The translations under genes were made by a program, and so were the position numbers. Below are positions 18,294 through 26,167 of a stretch of 35,369 nt of DNA, piece after piece. The notes under the pieces are model-generated. The model was not told the DNA's origin. It worked only from the letters and a program-made list of their open reading frames with translations, and made no database searches. This DNA is from Sphingomonadales bacterium (GTDB lineage: Bacteria; Pseudomonadota; Alphaproteobacteria; Sphingomonadales; Sphingomonadaceae), in NCBI GenBank assembly GCA_027485735.1, contig JAIXQM010000120.1:1-35369 (forward strand), read 5' to 3'. Within the stretch, counting starts at the first letter, position 1. Each line of letters opens with the position of its first letter.

Positions 18294-19868
18294 ATGCCCC
18301 GCATTGGTCAACCCCTTCCCCCGTCAGCCCGCACCACGGCTGCTGCCATGGCCGAATTGGTCACCGAACTGCGCGAAAAGGCCGCGCGCATTGCTCTTGG
18401 TGGGCCGGCGGCGGCGCGCGAAAAACACGTGGCGCGCGGCAAACTGCTGCCACGCCAGCGCGTTGAAGCGCTGCTCGATCCGCACAGCGCCTTCCTCGAA
18501 ATCGGCCAGTTCGCTGCTCACGAGGTTTATGGCGAAGATGTGCCCGCCGCCGGCCTGATCGCAGGCGTTGGTCAGGTGGAAGGCCGGCTGTGCGTGATCG
18601 TGGCGAACGACGCCACCGTGAAGGGCGGCAGTTACTATCCAATCACCGTGAAGAAGCATCTGCGGGCCCAGGAAATCGCGGCGCAGAACGGCCTGCCTTG
18701 CCTCTATCTGGTCGATAGCGGCGGCGCCAACCTGCCGCGACAAGACGAGGTGTTCCCCGATCGCGATCATTTCGGCCGCATCTTCTTCAATCAGGCCAAC
18801 ATGAGCGCCAATGGCATCCCGCAGATCGCCGCCGTGCTGGGCAGTTGCACCGCGGGCGGCGCCTATGTCCCGGCGATGGCAGATGAATCGATCATCGTGA
18901 AAAACCAGGGCACGATCTTCCTCGGCGGGCCGCCACTGGTGAAGGCCGCCACCGGCGAGGAAGTGACGGCAGAGGATCTGGGCGGCGGTGATGTGCACAC
19001 GCGCATTTCCGGCGTCGCCGATCACCTCGCCGAGAATGACGAGGATGCACTGAGCATCGCCCGCCGCATCGTCGCCACCCTGCCCGCCGCACCCGCCGTG
19101 GCGCGCGGCCCGGCGCGGCCGCCGTTGTTTGATGCGAGCGAACTGAATGCCCTCGCCCCGATCGACACCCGCGTGCCGGTGGACGTGCGCGAGATCATTG
19201 CCCGAATGGTGGATGGTTCGGAACTGCAGGAATTCAAGCCACGTTACGGCGAAACGCTGGTGACCGGCTTTGCCCATATCGAGGGCTATCCGGTCGCCAT
19301 CATCGCCAACAACGGCATCCTGTTTTCAGAGAGCGCCCAAAAAGGCGCGCATTTCATCGAACTGGCCTGCCAGCGGCGTATTCCGCTGTTGTTCCTGCAG
19401 AATATCAGCGGCTTCATGGTCGGCCGCCGCTTCGAGAATGAAGGCATCGCCAAGCATGGCGCCAAGCTGGTGACGGCCGTGGCCTGCGCCGCCGTGCCGA
19501 AAATCACCGTGGTGACCGGCGGCAGTTTCGGCGCCGGCAATTATGGCATGTGCGGCCGGGCTTACTCCCCGCGTTTCCTGTGGATGTGGCCGAACGCCCG
19601 CATTTCCGTGATGGGCGGCGAACAGGCGGCGAGCGTATTGGCGGCGGTGAAGGGCGGCGGCTTCAAGAACGCCGCCGACGAAGAGGCGTTCAAGGCGCCC
19701 ATCCGCGCGCAATATGAAGCGCAGGGCAACCCCTATTACGCCAGCGCCCGCCTGTGGGACGATGGCATCATCGCGCCGGAAGACACGCGCGCCGTGGTGG
19801 CGTTGAGCCTGGCGGCATCATTGCAGCAGCCGGTGCCGGAAACCCGCTTCGGCACGTTCCGGATGTGA
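18294..19868 (+). CDS. liuB: Methylcrotonyl-CoA carboxylase, carboxyltransferase (beta) subunit
   Basis: From ATG 18294 the product has 524 residues, the usual MCC-beta size. It has the two crotonase-like carboxyltransferase lobes: [39 protein letters not shown] and [20 protein letters not shown] early, [15 protein letters not shown] in the middle, then [40 protein letters not shown] and [20 protein letters not shown]. The [20 protein letters not shown] and [10 protein letters not shown] segments separate MCC from propionyl-CoA carboxylase. With LiuD it carboxylates 3-methylcrotonyl-CoA in leucine degradation. The start is uncertain: a TTG at 18258 overlapping the btuD stop would add 12 residues, and an internal ATG at 18348 is too short. 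No clear ribosome site was seen. Confidence 0.94.
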   Translation: MPRIGQPLPPSARTTAAAMAELVTELREKAARIALGGPAAAREKHVARGKLLPRQRVEALLDPHSAFLEIGQFAAHEVYGEDVPAAGLIAGVGQVEGRLCVIVANDATVKGGSYYPITVKKHLRAQEIAAQNGLPCLYLVDSGGANLPRQDEVFPDRDHFGRIFFNQANMSANGIPQIAAVLGSCTAGGAYVPAMADESIIVKNQGTIFLGGPPLVKAATGEEVTAEDLGGGDVHTRISGVADHLAENDEDALSIARRIVATLPAAPAVARGPARPPLFDASELNALAPIDTRVPVDVREIIARMVDGSELQEFKPRYGETLVTGFAHIEGYPVAIIANNGILFSESAQKGAHFIELACQRRIPLLFLQNISGFMVGRRFENEGIAKHGAKLVTAVACAAVPKITVVTGGSFGAGNYGMCGRAYSPRFLWMWPNARISVMGGEQAASVLAAVKGGGFKNAADEEAFKAPIRAQYEAQGNPYYASARLWDDGIIAPEDTRAVVALSLAASLQQPVPETRFGTFRM

Positions 19869-20650
19869 TGGCGATGCTGGACGAAACCCTCGACGATTGG
19901 GGCACGGCGCGGCTGACCCTGAACCGGCCGGAGCGGCACAACGCCTTCAATGCCGAACTCATTGCCGCGCTGGAAGAAGCCTTCACCCGGTTGGGCCAGG
20001 CTGACGAGGTGCGCGCCATCGTGCTGGCGGGCAACGGCAAGAGCTTTTCGGCTGGTGCCGATCTGGACTGGATGCGCGCTGCGGCCGGCTGGAGCGAGGC
20101 GGAGAACCAGGCCGACGCCATGGGGCTTTCCAACATGCTGGCCGCCATCAACGATTGCCCGAAACCGGTGATCGTTGTTGCCCACGGCCATGTAACGGGC
20201 GGCGGCGTCGGGCTGGTCGCCTGTGCGGACATGGCGGTGGCGATCGAGGGCGCGCAGTTCCGCCTTTCCGAAGTGCGGTTGGGCCTGACACCGGCCACCA
20301 TCTCGCCCTTCGTGCTGGCAAAGATCGGTGCGGCGGCGCGGCGCTGGTTCCTTACTGCGGAGGCGTTCACTGCTGAAGAAGCACTGGGCATGGGGTTGGT
20401 GAACGAAACCGCCCTTGATGAAGATGCGGCCGAAGCCGTGGTGGCACACTGGCTGGCCCACATCGGACAGGCCGCGCCCGGCGCCGTGGCAGATGCCAAG
20501 CTTCTGGCGCTGGATTTCGCCGGTGCCGAAATCAGTGATGAGCTGCGCGAGGAAAGCGCCCGCCGCATCGCCGCGCGACGGGTGAGTGAAGAAGGCCGCG
20601 AAGGCATATCTGCCTTCCTGAGCAAGGGGAAACCATCATGGGTGCCATGA
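19868..20650 (+). CDS. liuC: Enoyl-CoA hydratase family protein, probable methylglutaconyl-CoA hydratase
   Basis: The 260-residue crotonase has the oxyanion-hole segment SFSAGADLDWM (59-69), the GHVTGGGVGLVACADMAVA stretch (107-125) and the acid/base glutamate in RLSEVRLGLTPATISPFV (132-149). Of the two catalytic glutamates of classical hydratases, only the second appears to be kept; the position of the first is Gly in GGGVGLV. The SEVRLGL-P-ISP pattern is that of LiuC-type hydratases. Position between the two MCC subunits supports hydration of 3-methylglutaconyl-CoA to HMG-CoA. The ATG overlaps the mccB stop (TGATG), giving tight translational coupling. Confidence 0.88.
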   Translation: MAMLDETLDDWGTARLTLNRPERHNAFNAELIAALEEAFTRLGQADEVRAIVLAGNGKSFSAGADLDWMRAAAGWSEAENQADAMGLSNMLAAINDCPKPVIVVAHGHVTGGGVGLVACADMAVAIEGAQFRLSEVRLGLTPATISPFVLAKIGAAARRWFLTAEAFTAEEALGMGLVNETALDEDAAEAVVAHWLAHIGQAAPGAVADAKLLALDFAGAEISDELREESARRIAARRVSEEGREGISAFLSKGKPSWVP

Positions 20651-21114
20651 ACCTGAAACACATGAAGCCGCTGTTTGCCGCTGCGCTGCTGCTGGCCGCG
20701 CCGGCTATGGCAGCGCCCAAGGACGAAGTGCTCGCGGCCACCAATGCCTTCATGGATGCGCTCAACAAGGGCGATGCCAATGGTGCCGAGGCGATGACGC
20801 ATCCGACGCTGACCATCCAGGTACTGCGCTTCCCGCCCGAAGGCGGCAGCAAGTTTGGCGTGATGACCCGCCAGCAATTGTTCGACAATTTCCGCGCAGC
20901 GCCGCCGCAGCGCAAGTTCGACGAACGCATCGTGCGCTCGAAAATCTTCGTTACCCGCGATTATGCCCATGTCTGGGCGCCTTACACGCTCGATATCGAC
21001 GGCAAGCGCATCCATTGCGGCGTGGACAGTTTCGGCTGGAGCAAGATCGACGGCAAATGGCTGCTGACGACGTTCGGCTGGACGGCCGACCCGAAGGGCT
21101 GCCCGCCGAAGTGA
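20638..21114 (+). CDS. Secreted NTF2/SnoaL-like protein of unknown function
   Basis: The 158-residue protein has a Sec signal (KHMKPLFAAALLLAAPAMAA) and then a cone-shaped NTF2-like domain: helix DEVLAATNAFMDALNKGDA, the cavity-lining region to VMTRQQLFDNFR, and strands KIFVTRDYAHVWAPYTL and GVDSFGWSKIDGKWLLTTFG. This is the DUF4440/SnoaL layout. Two cysteines (HCGVD and KGCPPK) could pair in the periplasm. ATG 20638 is preferred for its AGGGGA site eight bases upstream; it overlaps the liuC end by 13 bases. ATG 20647 (ATGA overlap) and ATG 20662 are alternatives. It is embedded in a cytosolic leucine operon, yet predicted exported. Ligand and role are unknown. Confidence 0.78.
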   Translation: MGAMNLKHMKPLFAAALLLAAPAMAAPKDEVLAATNAFMDALNKGDANGAEAMTHPTLTIQVLRFPPEGGSKFGVMTRQQLFDNFRAAPPQRKFDERIVRSKIFVTRDYAHVWAPYTLDIDGKRIHCGVDSFGWSKIDGKWLLTTFGWTADPKGCPPK

Positions 21115-21119
21115 GAGAC

Positions 21120-23078
21120 ATGCAGAAAATTCTGATCGCCAATCGCGGGGAAATCGCCCGCCGCATCATCCGCACAGCGCACCGGATGGGCATTGCCACG
21201 GTTGCCGTGCATTCGGCTGCCGACGCGCACGCGCCGTTCGTGCGCGAAGCCGGCCAGGCTGTGCCGCTGGCAGGGGACCGCGCCTATCTCGACATGGATG
21301 CCATCATCGCAGCGGCCAAGCGCACCGGCGCCGATGCCATTCACCCCGGCTATGGCTTTCTTTCCGAGAATGCCGATTTCGCCAAGGCGCTGAAAAAGGC
21401 CGGCATCATCTTCATCGGCCCGCCGGAAAGCGCCATGCGGGTGATGGCGCTGAAGGACACCGCCAAGGCCGCGATGAAGAAAGCCGGCGTGCCGATCACG
21501 CCTGGCTATCAGGGCACGGACCAGAGCCTGGTGCGGCTGCAGAAGACCGCAGAAGGTGTCGGTTTCCCGCTGCTGATCAAGGCGGTGGCCGGCGGTGGCG
21601 GCAAGGGTATGCGCGCCGTGCATTCTGCAGACGAATTCCAGGAAGCCCTGATGGCCGCCCAGCGCGAAGGCGAGACCGCCTTCGGCAACGCGGGCGTGAT
21701 GCTGGAGAAACTGATCCAGCGCCCGCGCCACGTGGAAGTGCAGTTGTTTGCCGACAGCCATGGCAATGCCGTCCACCTGTTCGAGCGCGATTGCTCGTTG
21801 CAACGCCGCCACCAGAAGGTGATCGAGGAAGCCCCCGCCCCCGGCCTGTCTGAACAGTTGCGTCACACACTGGGGGTTGCCGCCGTCACCGCCGCCCATG
21901 CCATCGGCTACCAGGGCGCCGGCACGGTGGAGTTCATCCTCGATCTCGACACGGTTGATCTGTCGGGCGATCCGGCCTTCTACTTCATGGAAATGAACAC
22001 CCGCCTGCAGGTCGAGCACCCGGTGACCGAGTGCATCACCGGCGAGGATCTGGTGGAATGGCAGATCCGCGTTGCTCGCGGTGAGCCGCTGCCGAAAAAG
22101 CAGGAGGAACTGAGCGTCAACGGTTGGGCGATGGAAGCCCGGCTCTATGCCGAGGATCCGGACAGCGGTTTCCTGCCGGCCACGGGCACGATCACCACCC
22201 TTGAATTCGGCGCTGGCCCCGGTGTGCGCGTTGATACCGGCGTTGAAACCGGCAGCCGCATCGGGCTGGATTATGATCCGATGATCGCCAAGGTGATCGC
22301 CCACGGCGCCACCCGCGCCCAGGCCATTGATCGGTTGGTCGGCGCGCTCGATGCCACCATCGTCACCGGGCTGAAGTGCAATCGCGCCTTCCTTGCCCGC
22401 CTCGCTGACACCAAGGCGTTCCGTGCCGGCGAGGTCGATACCGGTTTCATCGCCCGCCACGCCGCCGAACTGGCCGCACCCGGCCTGTGCCCGGCGCCGG
22501 TTCTGTTGGCCGCCGCGCTGGGGCTGGGACTGCCGCAGGATGAGCTCCGCAGCACGCTGTTTGGCACACTGAATTTCCGCATGAACGTTGCGGCCGAAAC
22601 CCATGTCCGCCTTTGGTGGGGCGATGAACGCCATGCGCTGACGCTGCGCACTGCCGGGGGACCGCGCTGGCGGATCGGCGGGCTGGCCGGCGTGGGCGAG
22701 GTCGCCGTCACCCGTACCGGCGCGTACGGCCTGTCGATCGATCTGGGCGGGCAATTGATGCCGGCCACGGTGGTTGCAGGCGATGGTATCGTGGACGTTC
22801 GCATGGCCGGCCAGAGCTGGACGCTGGGCACCCGCCCGCCGCGCACCAAGGATGCCGGCGGCGGCCATGCCCATATGATCGCGCCGATGCCGGGCCGCGT
22901 GCTCGCGGTGGACGTGACGCCCGGCCAGGCTGTGGCCGAAGGTGATCGCCTGCTGGTGCTGGAAGCCATGAAGATGGAGCATCGCCTGACCGCCCGCGTG
23001 GCCGGCACCGTGCAGACGGTGCATGTCGCGGTGGGTGATCAGGTTGCCGATGGCATGATGCTGGTGGAAATCGGCTGA
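21120..23078 (+). CDS. liuD: Methylcrotonyl-CoA carboxylase, biotin-containing (alpha) subunit
   Basis: The 652-residue protein has a biotin carboxylase module with N-terminal KILIANRGEIARRIIRTA, HPGYGFLSENADFA, the ATP-grasp loop AVAGGGGKGM (about 155-164), ERDCSLQRRHQKVIEEAPAP and MNTRLQVEHPVTE. A BT-type linker region follows, then a biotinyl domain with EAMKMEH, the biotinylated lysine at residue 618, 35 residues from the end. Size and pairing with the MCC-type beta subunit indicate methylcrotonyl-CoA carboxylase rather than acetyl- or propionyl-CoA carboxylase. The ATG at 21120 lies five bases after the preceding stop, with GAGAG overlapping that stop as ribosome site. It ends the plus-strand run at a strong hairpin. 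Confidence 0.94.
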   Translation: MQKILIANRGEIARRIIRTAHRMGIATVAVHSAADAHAPFVREAGQAVPLAGDRAYLDMDAIIAAAKRTGADAIHPGYGFLSENADFAKALKKAGIIFIGPPESAMRVMALKDTAKAAMKKAGVPITPGYQGTDQSLVRLQKTAEGVGFPLLIKAVAGGGGKGMRAVHSADEFQEALMAAQREGETAFGNAGVMLEKLIQRPRHVEVQLFADSHGNAVHLFERDCSLQRRHQKVIEEAPAPGLSEQLRHTLGVAAVTAAHAIGYQGAGTVEFILDLDTVDLSGDPAFYFMEMNTRLQVEHPVTECITGEDLVEWQIRVARGEPLPKKQEELSVNGWAMEARLYAEDPDSGFLPATGTITTLEFGAGPGVRVDTGVETGSRIGLDYDPMIAKVIAHGATRAQAIDRLVGALDATIVTGLKCNRAFLARLADTKAFRAGEVDTGFIARHAAELAAPGLCPAPVLLAAALGLGLPQDELRSTLFGTLNFRMNVAAETHVRLWWGDERHALTLRTAGGPRWRIGGLAGVGEVAVTRTGAYGLSIDLGGQLMPATVVAGDGIVDVRMAGQSWTLGTRPPRTKDAGGGHAHMIAPMPGRVLAVDVTPGQAVAEGDRLLVLEAMKMEHRLTARVAGTVQTVHVAVGDQVADGMMLVEIG

Positions 23079-23084
23079 TCGTGA

Positions 23085-23119
23085 GGGCCGGACCGGCGGG
23101 GCTCTTGCCGGTCCGGCCC
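23085..23119. terminator. Strong hairpin between convergent liuD and the membrane-protein cassette
   Basis: GGGCCGGACCGGC (23085-23097) and GCCGGTCCGGCCC (23107-23119) form a perfect 13-base GC-rich stem with a nine-base loop. It begins seven bases after the liuD stop and lies about 20 bases from the end of the convergent gene. There is no T-run on either strand, so it could stop transcription poorly or act mainly as an RNA end-protecting structure. Confidence 0.6.
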
Positions 23120-23137
23120 CTCCCGGCCGGGAACTTG

Positions 23138-23608
23138 TTACTCGGCGTCGTCTTGCGGCTGTTCGCGCCAGGCCAGAATGATGCCCGGTAGCGCCATCGA
23201 GGTGATGGCAAAGCCCGAAAGCAGATCGAGCGCCTGTTCCTGCCCCGGCATCCAGCCATCGATGAACTTGGCCAGGATCGACCACATGAAGAAGCCGAAC
23301 ATCGCCAGCACCATGATCTGGTGGGTGGCGACATAGGATTTGTCGCGCATCGACCGTTCGCGTTCATCCAGCATGGCGTCGCTGGCTTGGGTCAACTGCC
23401 CGCGCCCTTCAATGAACAGCGCCACCGCACTGAACAGGCCGATCAAGCGCAGGCCAACAAAACCGATCGGCGTGTCGCCATCAGGCGCGGCAAAGATCGC
23501 ACCGCCCAGATAGCCGATACCGATGCCGCCCAGCACCAGCAGCGACAGGATGCGCGCGGTGCGCAGCGAGAGTTTCAGTGGCGGGTTAAGAGTGGTGGGT
23601 TTGCTCAC
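23138..23608 (-). CDS. Four-helix membrane protein with cytoplasmic LDERER motif, downstream paralogue
   Basis: The 156-residue protein has four predicted membrane helices (about 18-42, 48-68, 95-115, 126-146). The soluble connection between helices 2 and 3 contains MLDERERSMRDKSYVATHQI. The C-terminus reads LPGIILAWREQ and an acidic tail. The upstream neighbour has the same LDERER, downstream histidine and P-x-x-ILAWR, so the two are paralogues. GTG 23608 is preferred because GGAGGA is seven bases upstream; ATG 23614 overlaps the previous stop (ATGA) but abuts the ribosome site. Charged D-E-R motifs between helices also occur in DUF2178-type proteins paired with XRE regulators. Function is unknown; sensing or modulation of membrane state is a guess. 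Confidence 0.72.
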   Translation of the reverse strand: MSKPTTLNPPLKLSLRTARILSLLVLGGIGIGYLGGAIFAAPDGDTPIGFVGLRLIGLFSAVALFIEGRGQLTQASDAMLDERERSMRDKSYVATHQIMVLAMFGFFMWSILAKFIDGWMPGQEQALDLLSGFAITSMALPGIILAWREQPQDDAE

Positions 23609-23610
23609 GA

Positions 23611-24063
23611 TCATTCCTCCTCTGCACGGTCGCGCCAGGCCAGGATCACGGCCGGCACCATGACATGGACCCAGAACAGCATCGCCATCAGCCAGCCAGC
23701 CTCATGCATGTCGGGCAGCCAAAGCGTGCCGGGCGCGGCCAGCAGCAGCCAGATATAAGCAAGACAGATGGAGATCCCGGTCACCCGGTGGCCGATCACC
23801 ACCGCCCGCGCGCGCTCAGCACGCTCGCGTTCATCCAGTTCACCTGGCGCCACATAGCGCCAGCCGGGGCTGCCGACTGCAACGGCTGCCGCCAGTGCCC
23901 AGCCAAGCACACGGGTCATGGTCATAACGCCGCCCATGTCGTCGATTGGCAGCAACAGGGGTCCGATCGTGCCGGCCACCAGCGCCGCCAGCGCCAGGCT
24001 CGACAACACGCGCACGCGCATTGTGGAAAAGCGCGGCGGCTTGAAAAGTGCAGATTGGGCCAT
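23611..24063 (-). CDS. Four-helix membrane protein with cytoplasmic LDERER motif, upstream paralogue
   Basis: The 150-residue protein has four predicted membrane helices (about 18-40, 47-66, 94-112, 120-142). GELDERERAERARAVVIGHR lies between helices 2 and 3, and the C-terminus is MVPAVILAWRDRAEEE. It is clearly related to its downstream neighbour in topology, central motif and end motif, although most other residues differ. The ATG at 24063 overlaps the stop of the XRE gene (TGATG) and has GGAGG six bases upstream. The three genes thus form one coupled operon. No enzyme motif was recognised. Confidence 0.74.
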   Translation of the reverse strand: MAQSALFKPPRFSTMRVRVLSSLALAALVAGTIGPLLLPIDDMGGVMTMTRVLGWALAAAVAVGSPGWRYVAPGELDERERAERARAVVIGHRVTGISICLAYIWLLLAAPGTLWLPDMHEAGWLMAMLFWVHVMVPAVILAWRDRAEEE

Positions 24064-24335
24064 CAGCGGCCTCCTTCCACGAGACGCGGCGCGGCGAGGG
24101 ATGCCGCCAACGGCGCAAAGGGGTCAAGGCTGAACAAGGTCTCCACCGAAACGCCGAACACGCGGGCAAGCTTCAGGCCCAGTTCGAGGCTGGGGCCATA
24201 TTGCCCGCGCTCCAGAAAGCCGATGGTCTGCGGATTGACGCCAACCTGTTCGGCCAGTTCCTTGCGCGACAGGCCAGCTTCGGCCCGAAACAGCGCAAGC
24301 CGGTTGTGCAGCGTTGAAGTTTCGTTGTCCATCAT
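24063..24335 (-). CDS. Small XRE-family helix-turn-helix regulator
   Basis: The 90-residue protein is almost entirely a Cro/C1-type HTH (about residues 9-65): NRLALFRAEAGLSRKELAEQ, VGVNPQTIGFLERGQYGPSL and ELGLKLARVFGVSVETLF. The recognition helix region is NPQTIGFLERG. This short type (close to B. subtilis YozG-like regulators) typically sits before genes for small membrane proteins, as here. Three adjacent start codons exist: GTG 24338, ATG 24335 and ATG 24332. None has a ribosome site, and the predicted promoter ends only a few bases upstream, so the mRNA may be leaderless. A palindrome over the promoter suggests autorepression. Confidence 0.88.
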   Translation of the reverse strand: MMDNETSTLHNRLALFRAEAGLSRKELAEQVGVNPQTIGFLERGQYGPSLELGLKLARVFGVSVETLFSLDPFAPLAASLAAPRLVEGGR

Positions 24336-24344
24336 CACGAATCA

Positions 24345-24358
24345 TTGTCTATACACAA
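24345..24358. promoter_or_regulatory. Palindromic operator candidate for the XRE regulator
   Basis: TTGTCTATACACAA is a 14-base palindrome with a single mismatched pair (its reverse complement is TTGTGTATAGACAA). It overlaps the predicted -10 element of the minus-strand XRE promoter and lies about 10 bases before its start codon, the normal place for an autorepressor site. Its position between the divergent XRE and ivd genes means binding could also affect ivd. Confidence 0.6.
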
Positions 24359-24374
24359 CATATTGCTGTGTCAA
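24348..24374 (-). promoter_or_regulatory. Sigma-70-type promoter of the XRE-membrane cassette
   Basis: On the minus strand TTGACA (24369-24374) is followed after 15 bases by TATAGA (24348-24353); the alternative -10 TAGACA gives 17 bases. A start site six to eight bases past TATAGA would fall at about 24340, practically at the GTG/ATG cluster (24338-24332), which explains the missing ribosome site. Confidence 0.55.
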
Positions 24375-24451
24375 CAAAGTAGCGCTTTGCCCCTTCCCGC
24401 TCCCGCCGCCACGGCCTAGAACGGCTGAAATCTGCAAAGGAATCCCTCACG

Positions 24452-25615
24452 ATGCTGAGCCAGCTGAATTTCGCGCAAGGTGAGACCATCGACATGCTGC
24501 GCGATACGGTGCGCGCCTTTGCGGCCGCCGAAATCGCGCCACGCGCCGCCGAGATTGACGCCACCAACACATTCCCGCGCGATCTGTGGCCGAAGATGGG
24601 TGAACTTGGCCTGCACGGCATCACCGTGCCGGAAGCCGATGGCGGCATTGGCCTGGGTTATCTGGCGCATGTGGTGGTGGTGGAGGAACTTTCCCGCGCC
24701 TCGGCCAGTGTTGGCCTTTCCTATGGCGCCCACACCAATTTGTGCATCAACCAGATTGCCCGCTGGGGCACGGCCGAACAGAAAGCGAAGTATCTGCCTG
24801 ACCTGATTTCCGGGGATCATGTCGGCAGCCTTGCCATGTCCGAACCGGGTGCGGGCAGCGACGTGATCGGCATGAAGCTGCGTGCCGATATCCAGGGCAA
24901 CGGCGATTATGTGCTGAATGGCAACAAGATGTGGATCACCAACGGTCCGCATGCGGAAACGCTGGTCGTCTATGCCAAGACCGATCCCGCCGCCGGCCCG
25001 CGCGGGGTGACGGCGTTCCTGATCGAAAAGGGCATGAAGGGTTTTTCCACCGCACAGAAGCTCGACAAGCTGGGCATGCGAGGGTCTGACACCTGCGAAC
25101 TGGTGTTCGAGGATTGCAGCGTGCCGGCCGAAAATGTGCTGGGCGGTGTCGGCAATGGCGCCCGCGTGCTGATGAGCGGGCTGGATTATGAGCGCGTCGT
25201 ACTGTCGGGCGGACCGCTTGGCATCATGCAGGCCTGCATGGACGTGGTGGTGCCTTATGTGCACGATCGCCAACAGTTCGGGCAGCCCATTGGCCAGTTC
25301 CAGCTGATGCAGGGCAAGCTGGCGGATATGTATGTCGCGCTGTCCACCGCTCAGGCCTATACCTATGCCGTGGCCCAGGCCTGCGATCGCGGTGAAACCA
25401 CCCGCAAGGACAGCGCCGGCTGCATCCTCTACAGCGCTGAAAAGGCAACCTGGATGGCGCTGGAGGCGATCCAGTGCCTGGGCGGCAACGGCTATATCAA
25501 CGAATATCCCACCGGGCGCTTGTTGCGCGACGCCAAGCTGTATGAAATCGGCGCCGGCACCTCGGAAATCCGCCGTTACCTGATTGGCCGGGAATTATTC
25601 GAAGAGACCAAGTGA
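24452..25615 (+). CDS. liuA: Isovaleryl-CoA dehydrogenase
   Basis: The 387-residue flavoprotein is an acyl-CoA dehydrogenase. It shows [16 protein letters not shown] (127-142), [19 protein letters not shown] (160-178), [20 protein letters not shown] and the C-terminal [21 protein letters not shown] and [17 protein letters not shown]. The catalytic base appears to be Glu247 in [16 protein letters not shown], the helix position used by isovaleryl-CoA dehydrogenase rather than the more C-terminal glutamate of most relatives. It oxidises isovaleryl-CoA to 3-methylcrotonyl-CoA, the substrate of the neighbouring MCC. AAAGGA lies about ten bases before the ATG. It is separated from liuBCD by the minus-strand XRE cassette and overlaps mobA at its end (GTGA). 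Confidence 0.94.
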   Translation: MLSQLNFAQGETIDMLRDTVRAFAAAEIAPRAAEIDATNTFPRDLWPKMGELGLHGITVPEADGGIGLGYLAHVVVVEELSRASASVGLSYGAHTNLCINQIARWGTAEQKAKYLPDLISGDHVGSLAMSEPGAGSDVIGMKLRADIQGNGDYVLNGNKMWITNGPHAETLVVYAKTDPAAGPRGVTAFLIEKGMKGFSTAQKLDKLGMRGSDTCELVFEDCSVPAENVLGGVGNGARVLMSGLDYERVVLSGGPLGIMQACMDVVVPYVHDRQQFGQPIGQFQLMQGKLADMYVALSTAQAYTYAVAQACDRGETTRKDSAGCILYSAEKATWMALEAIQCLGGNGYINEYPTGRLLRDAKLYEIGAGTSEIRRYLIGRELFEETK

Positions 25616-26124
25616 GGCTGCTGGGCGTCGTCCTCGCCGGCGGCCAGTCGCGCCGCTTTGGCCGTGACAAGGCCTTGGCTTTGCTCGATGGCCGGCCGCT
25701 GATCGATCATGCACTGGCTGCGCTGGCTGGCTGTGATGCGCTGGCGGTGGCGGGGCGGGAATGGCCCGGCGTTGCCAGCCTGCCCGACCGGCCATCGCCC
25801 GATCTCGGGCCGTTGGGTGGCCTCAACGCCGCGCTTCATCACGCGGTGGCGAAGGGCTTCAGCCATGTTGCCAGCCTGCCCGTCGACAGCCCGACCCTCC
25901 CCGCCGACTGGCTGGCGCAATTGGGCGATGGCCCGGCGCATGCGGCCGGACAGCCGCTGATCGCTGTCTGGCCGGTGACGCTGGCTGCCGGACTGGAGGC
26001 GTTCGTGGCCGGCGGTGGCCGGCGGGTGCGGGAGTGGGTGGTGGGCACCGGCGCACGTGCGGTCGATCTCGGGCCGCTGACCAATCTCAATCAACCAGGT
26101 GATCTGGACCGCCTGCACAGGTGA
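25612..26124 (+). CDS. mobA: Molybdenum cofactor guanylyltransferase
   Basis: The 170-residue protein starts with the nucleotidyltransferase signature [25 protein letters not shown] (residues 6-30). It continues with [20 protein letters not shown], in the place of the GPLAG segment of MobA, and [12 protein letters not shown], in the place of the metal-binding C-D-x-P loop. A C-terminal [13 protein letters not shown] matches the N-T-P-D-L ending typical of MobA. It transfers GMP from GTP to molybdopterin to make MGD in the cytoplasm. It is short compared with E. coli MobA (about 195 residues). The GTG start overlaps the liuA stop, so the two genes are translationally coupled even though they belong to unrelated pathways. 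Confidence 0.88.
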   Translation: MRLLGVVLAGGQSRRFGRDKALALLDGRPLIDHALAALAGCDALAVAGREWPGVASLPDRPSPDLGPLGGLNAALHHAVAKGFSHVASLPVDSPTLPADWLAQLGDGPAHAAGQPLIAVWPVTLAAGLEAFVAGGGRRVREWVVGTGARAVDLGPLTNLNQPGDLDRLHR

Positions 26125-26167
26125 CAAAGCGCCTCGCCGCGCTATGCTGGCGGCGGGGAGAATTTGC

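Noticed and set aside
18294..23078. Propionyl-CoA carboxylase tied to a B12-dependent methylmalonyl pathway
   Set aside because: The link to the B12 riboswitch was tempting, but the beta subunit has MCC-type segments and liuC and liuA are adjacent; this is leucine degradation.
20982..23285. Open frame of 767 codons on the minus strand across liuD
   Set aside because: Antisense shadow of the biotin carboxylase subunit, which has all its motifs on the plus strand.
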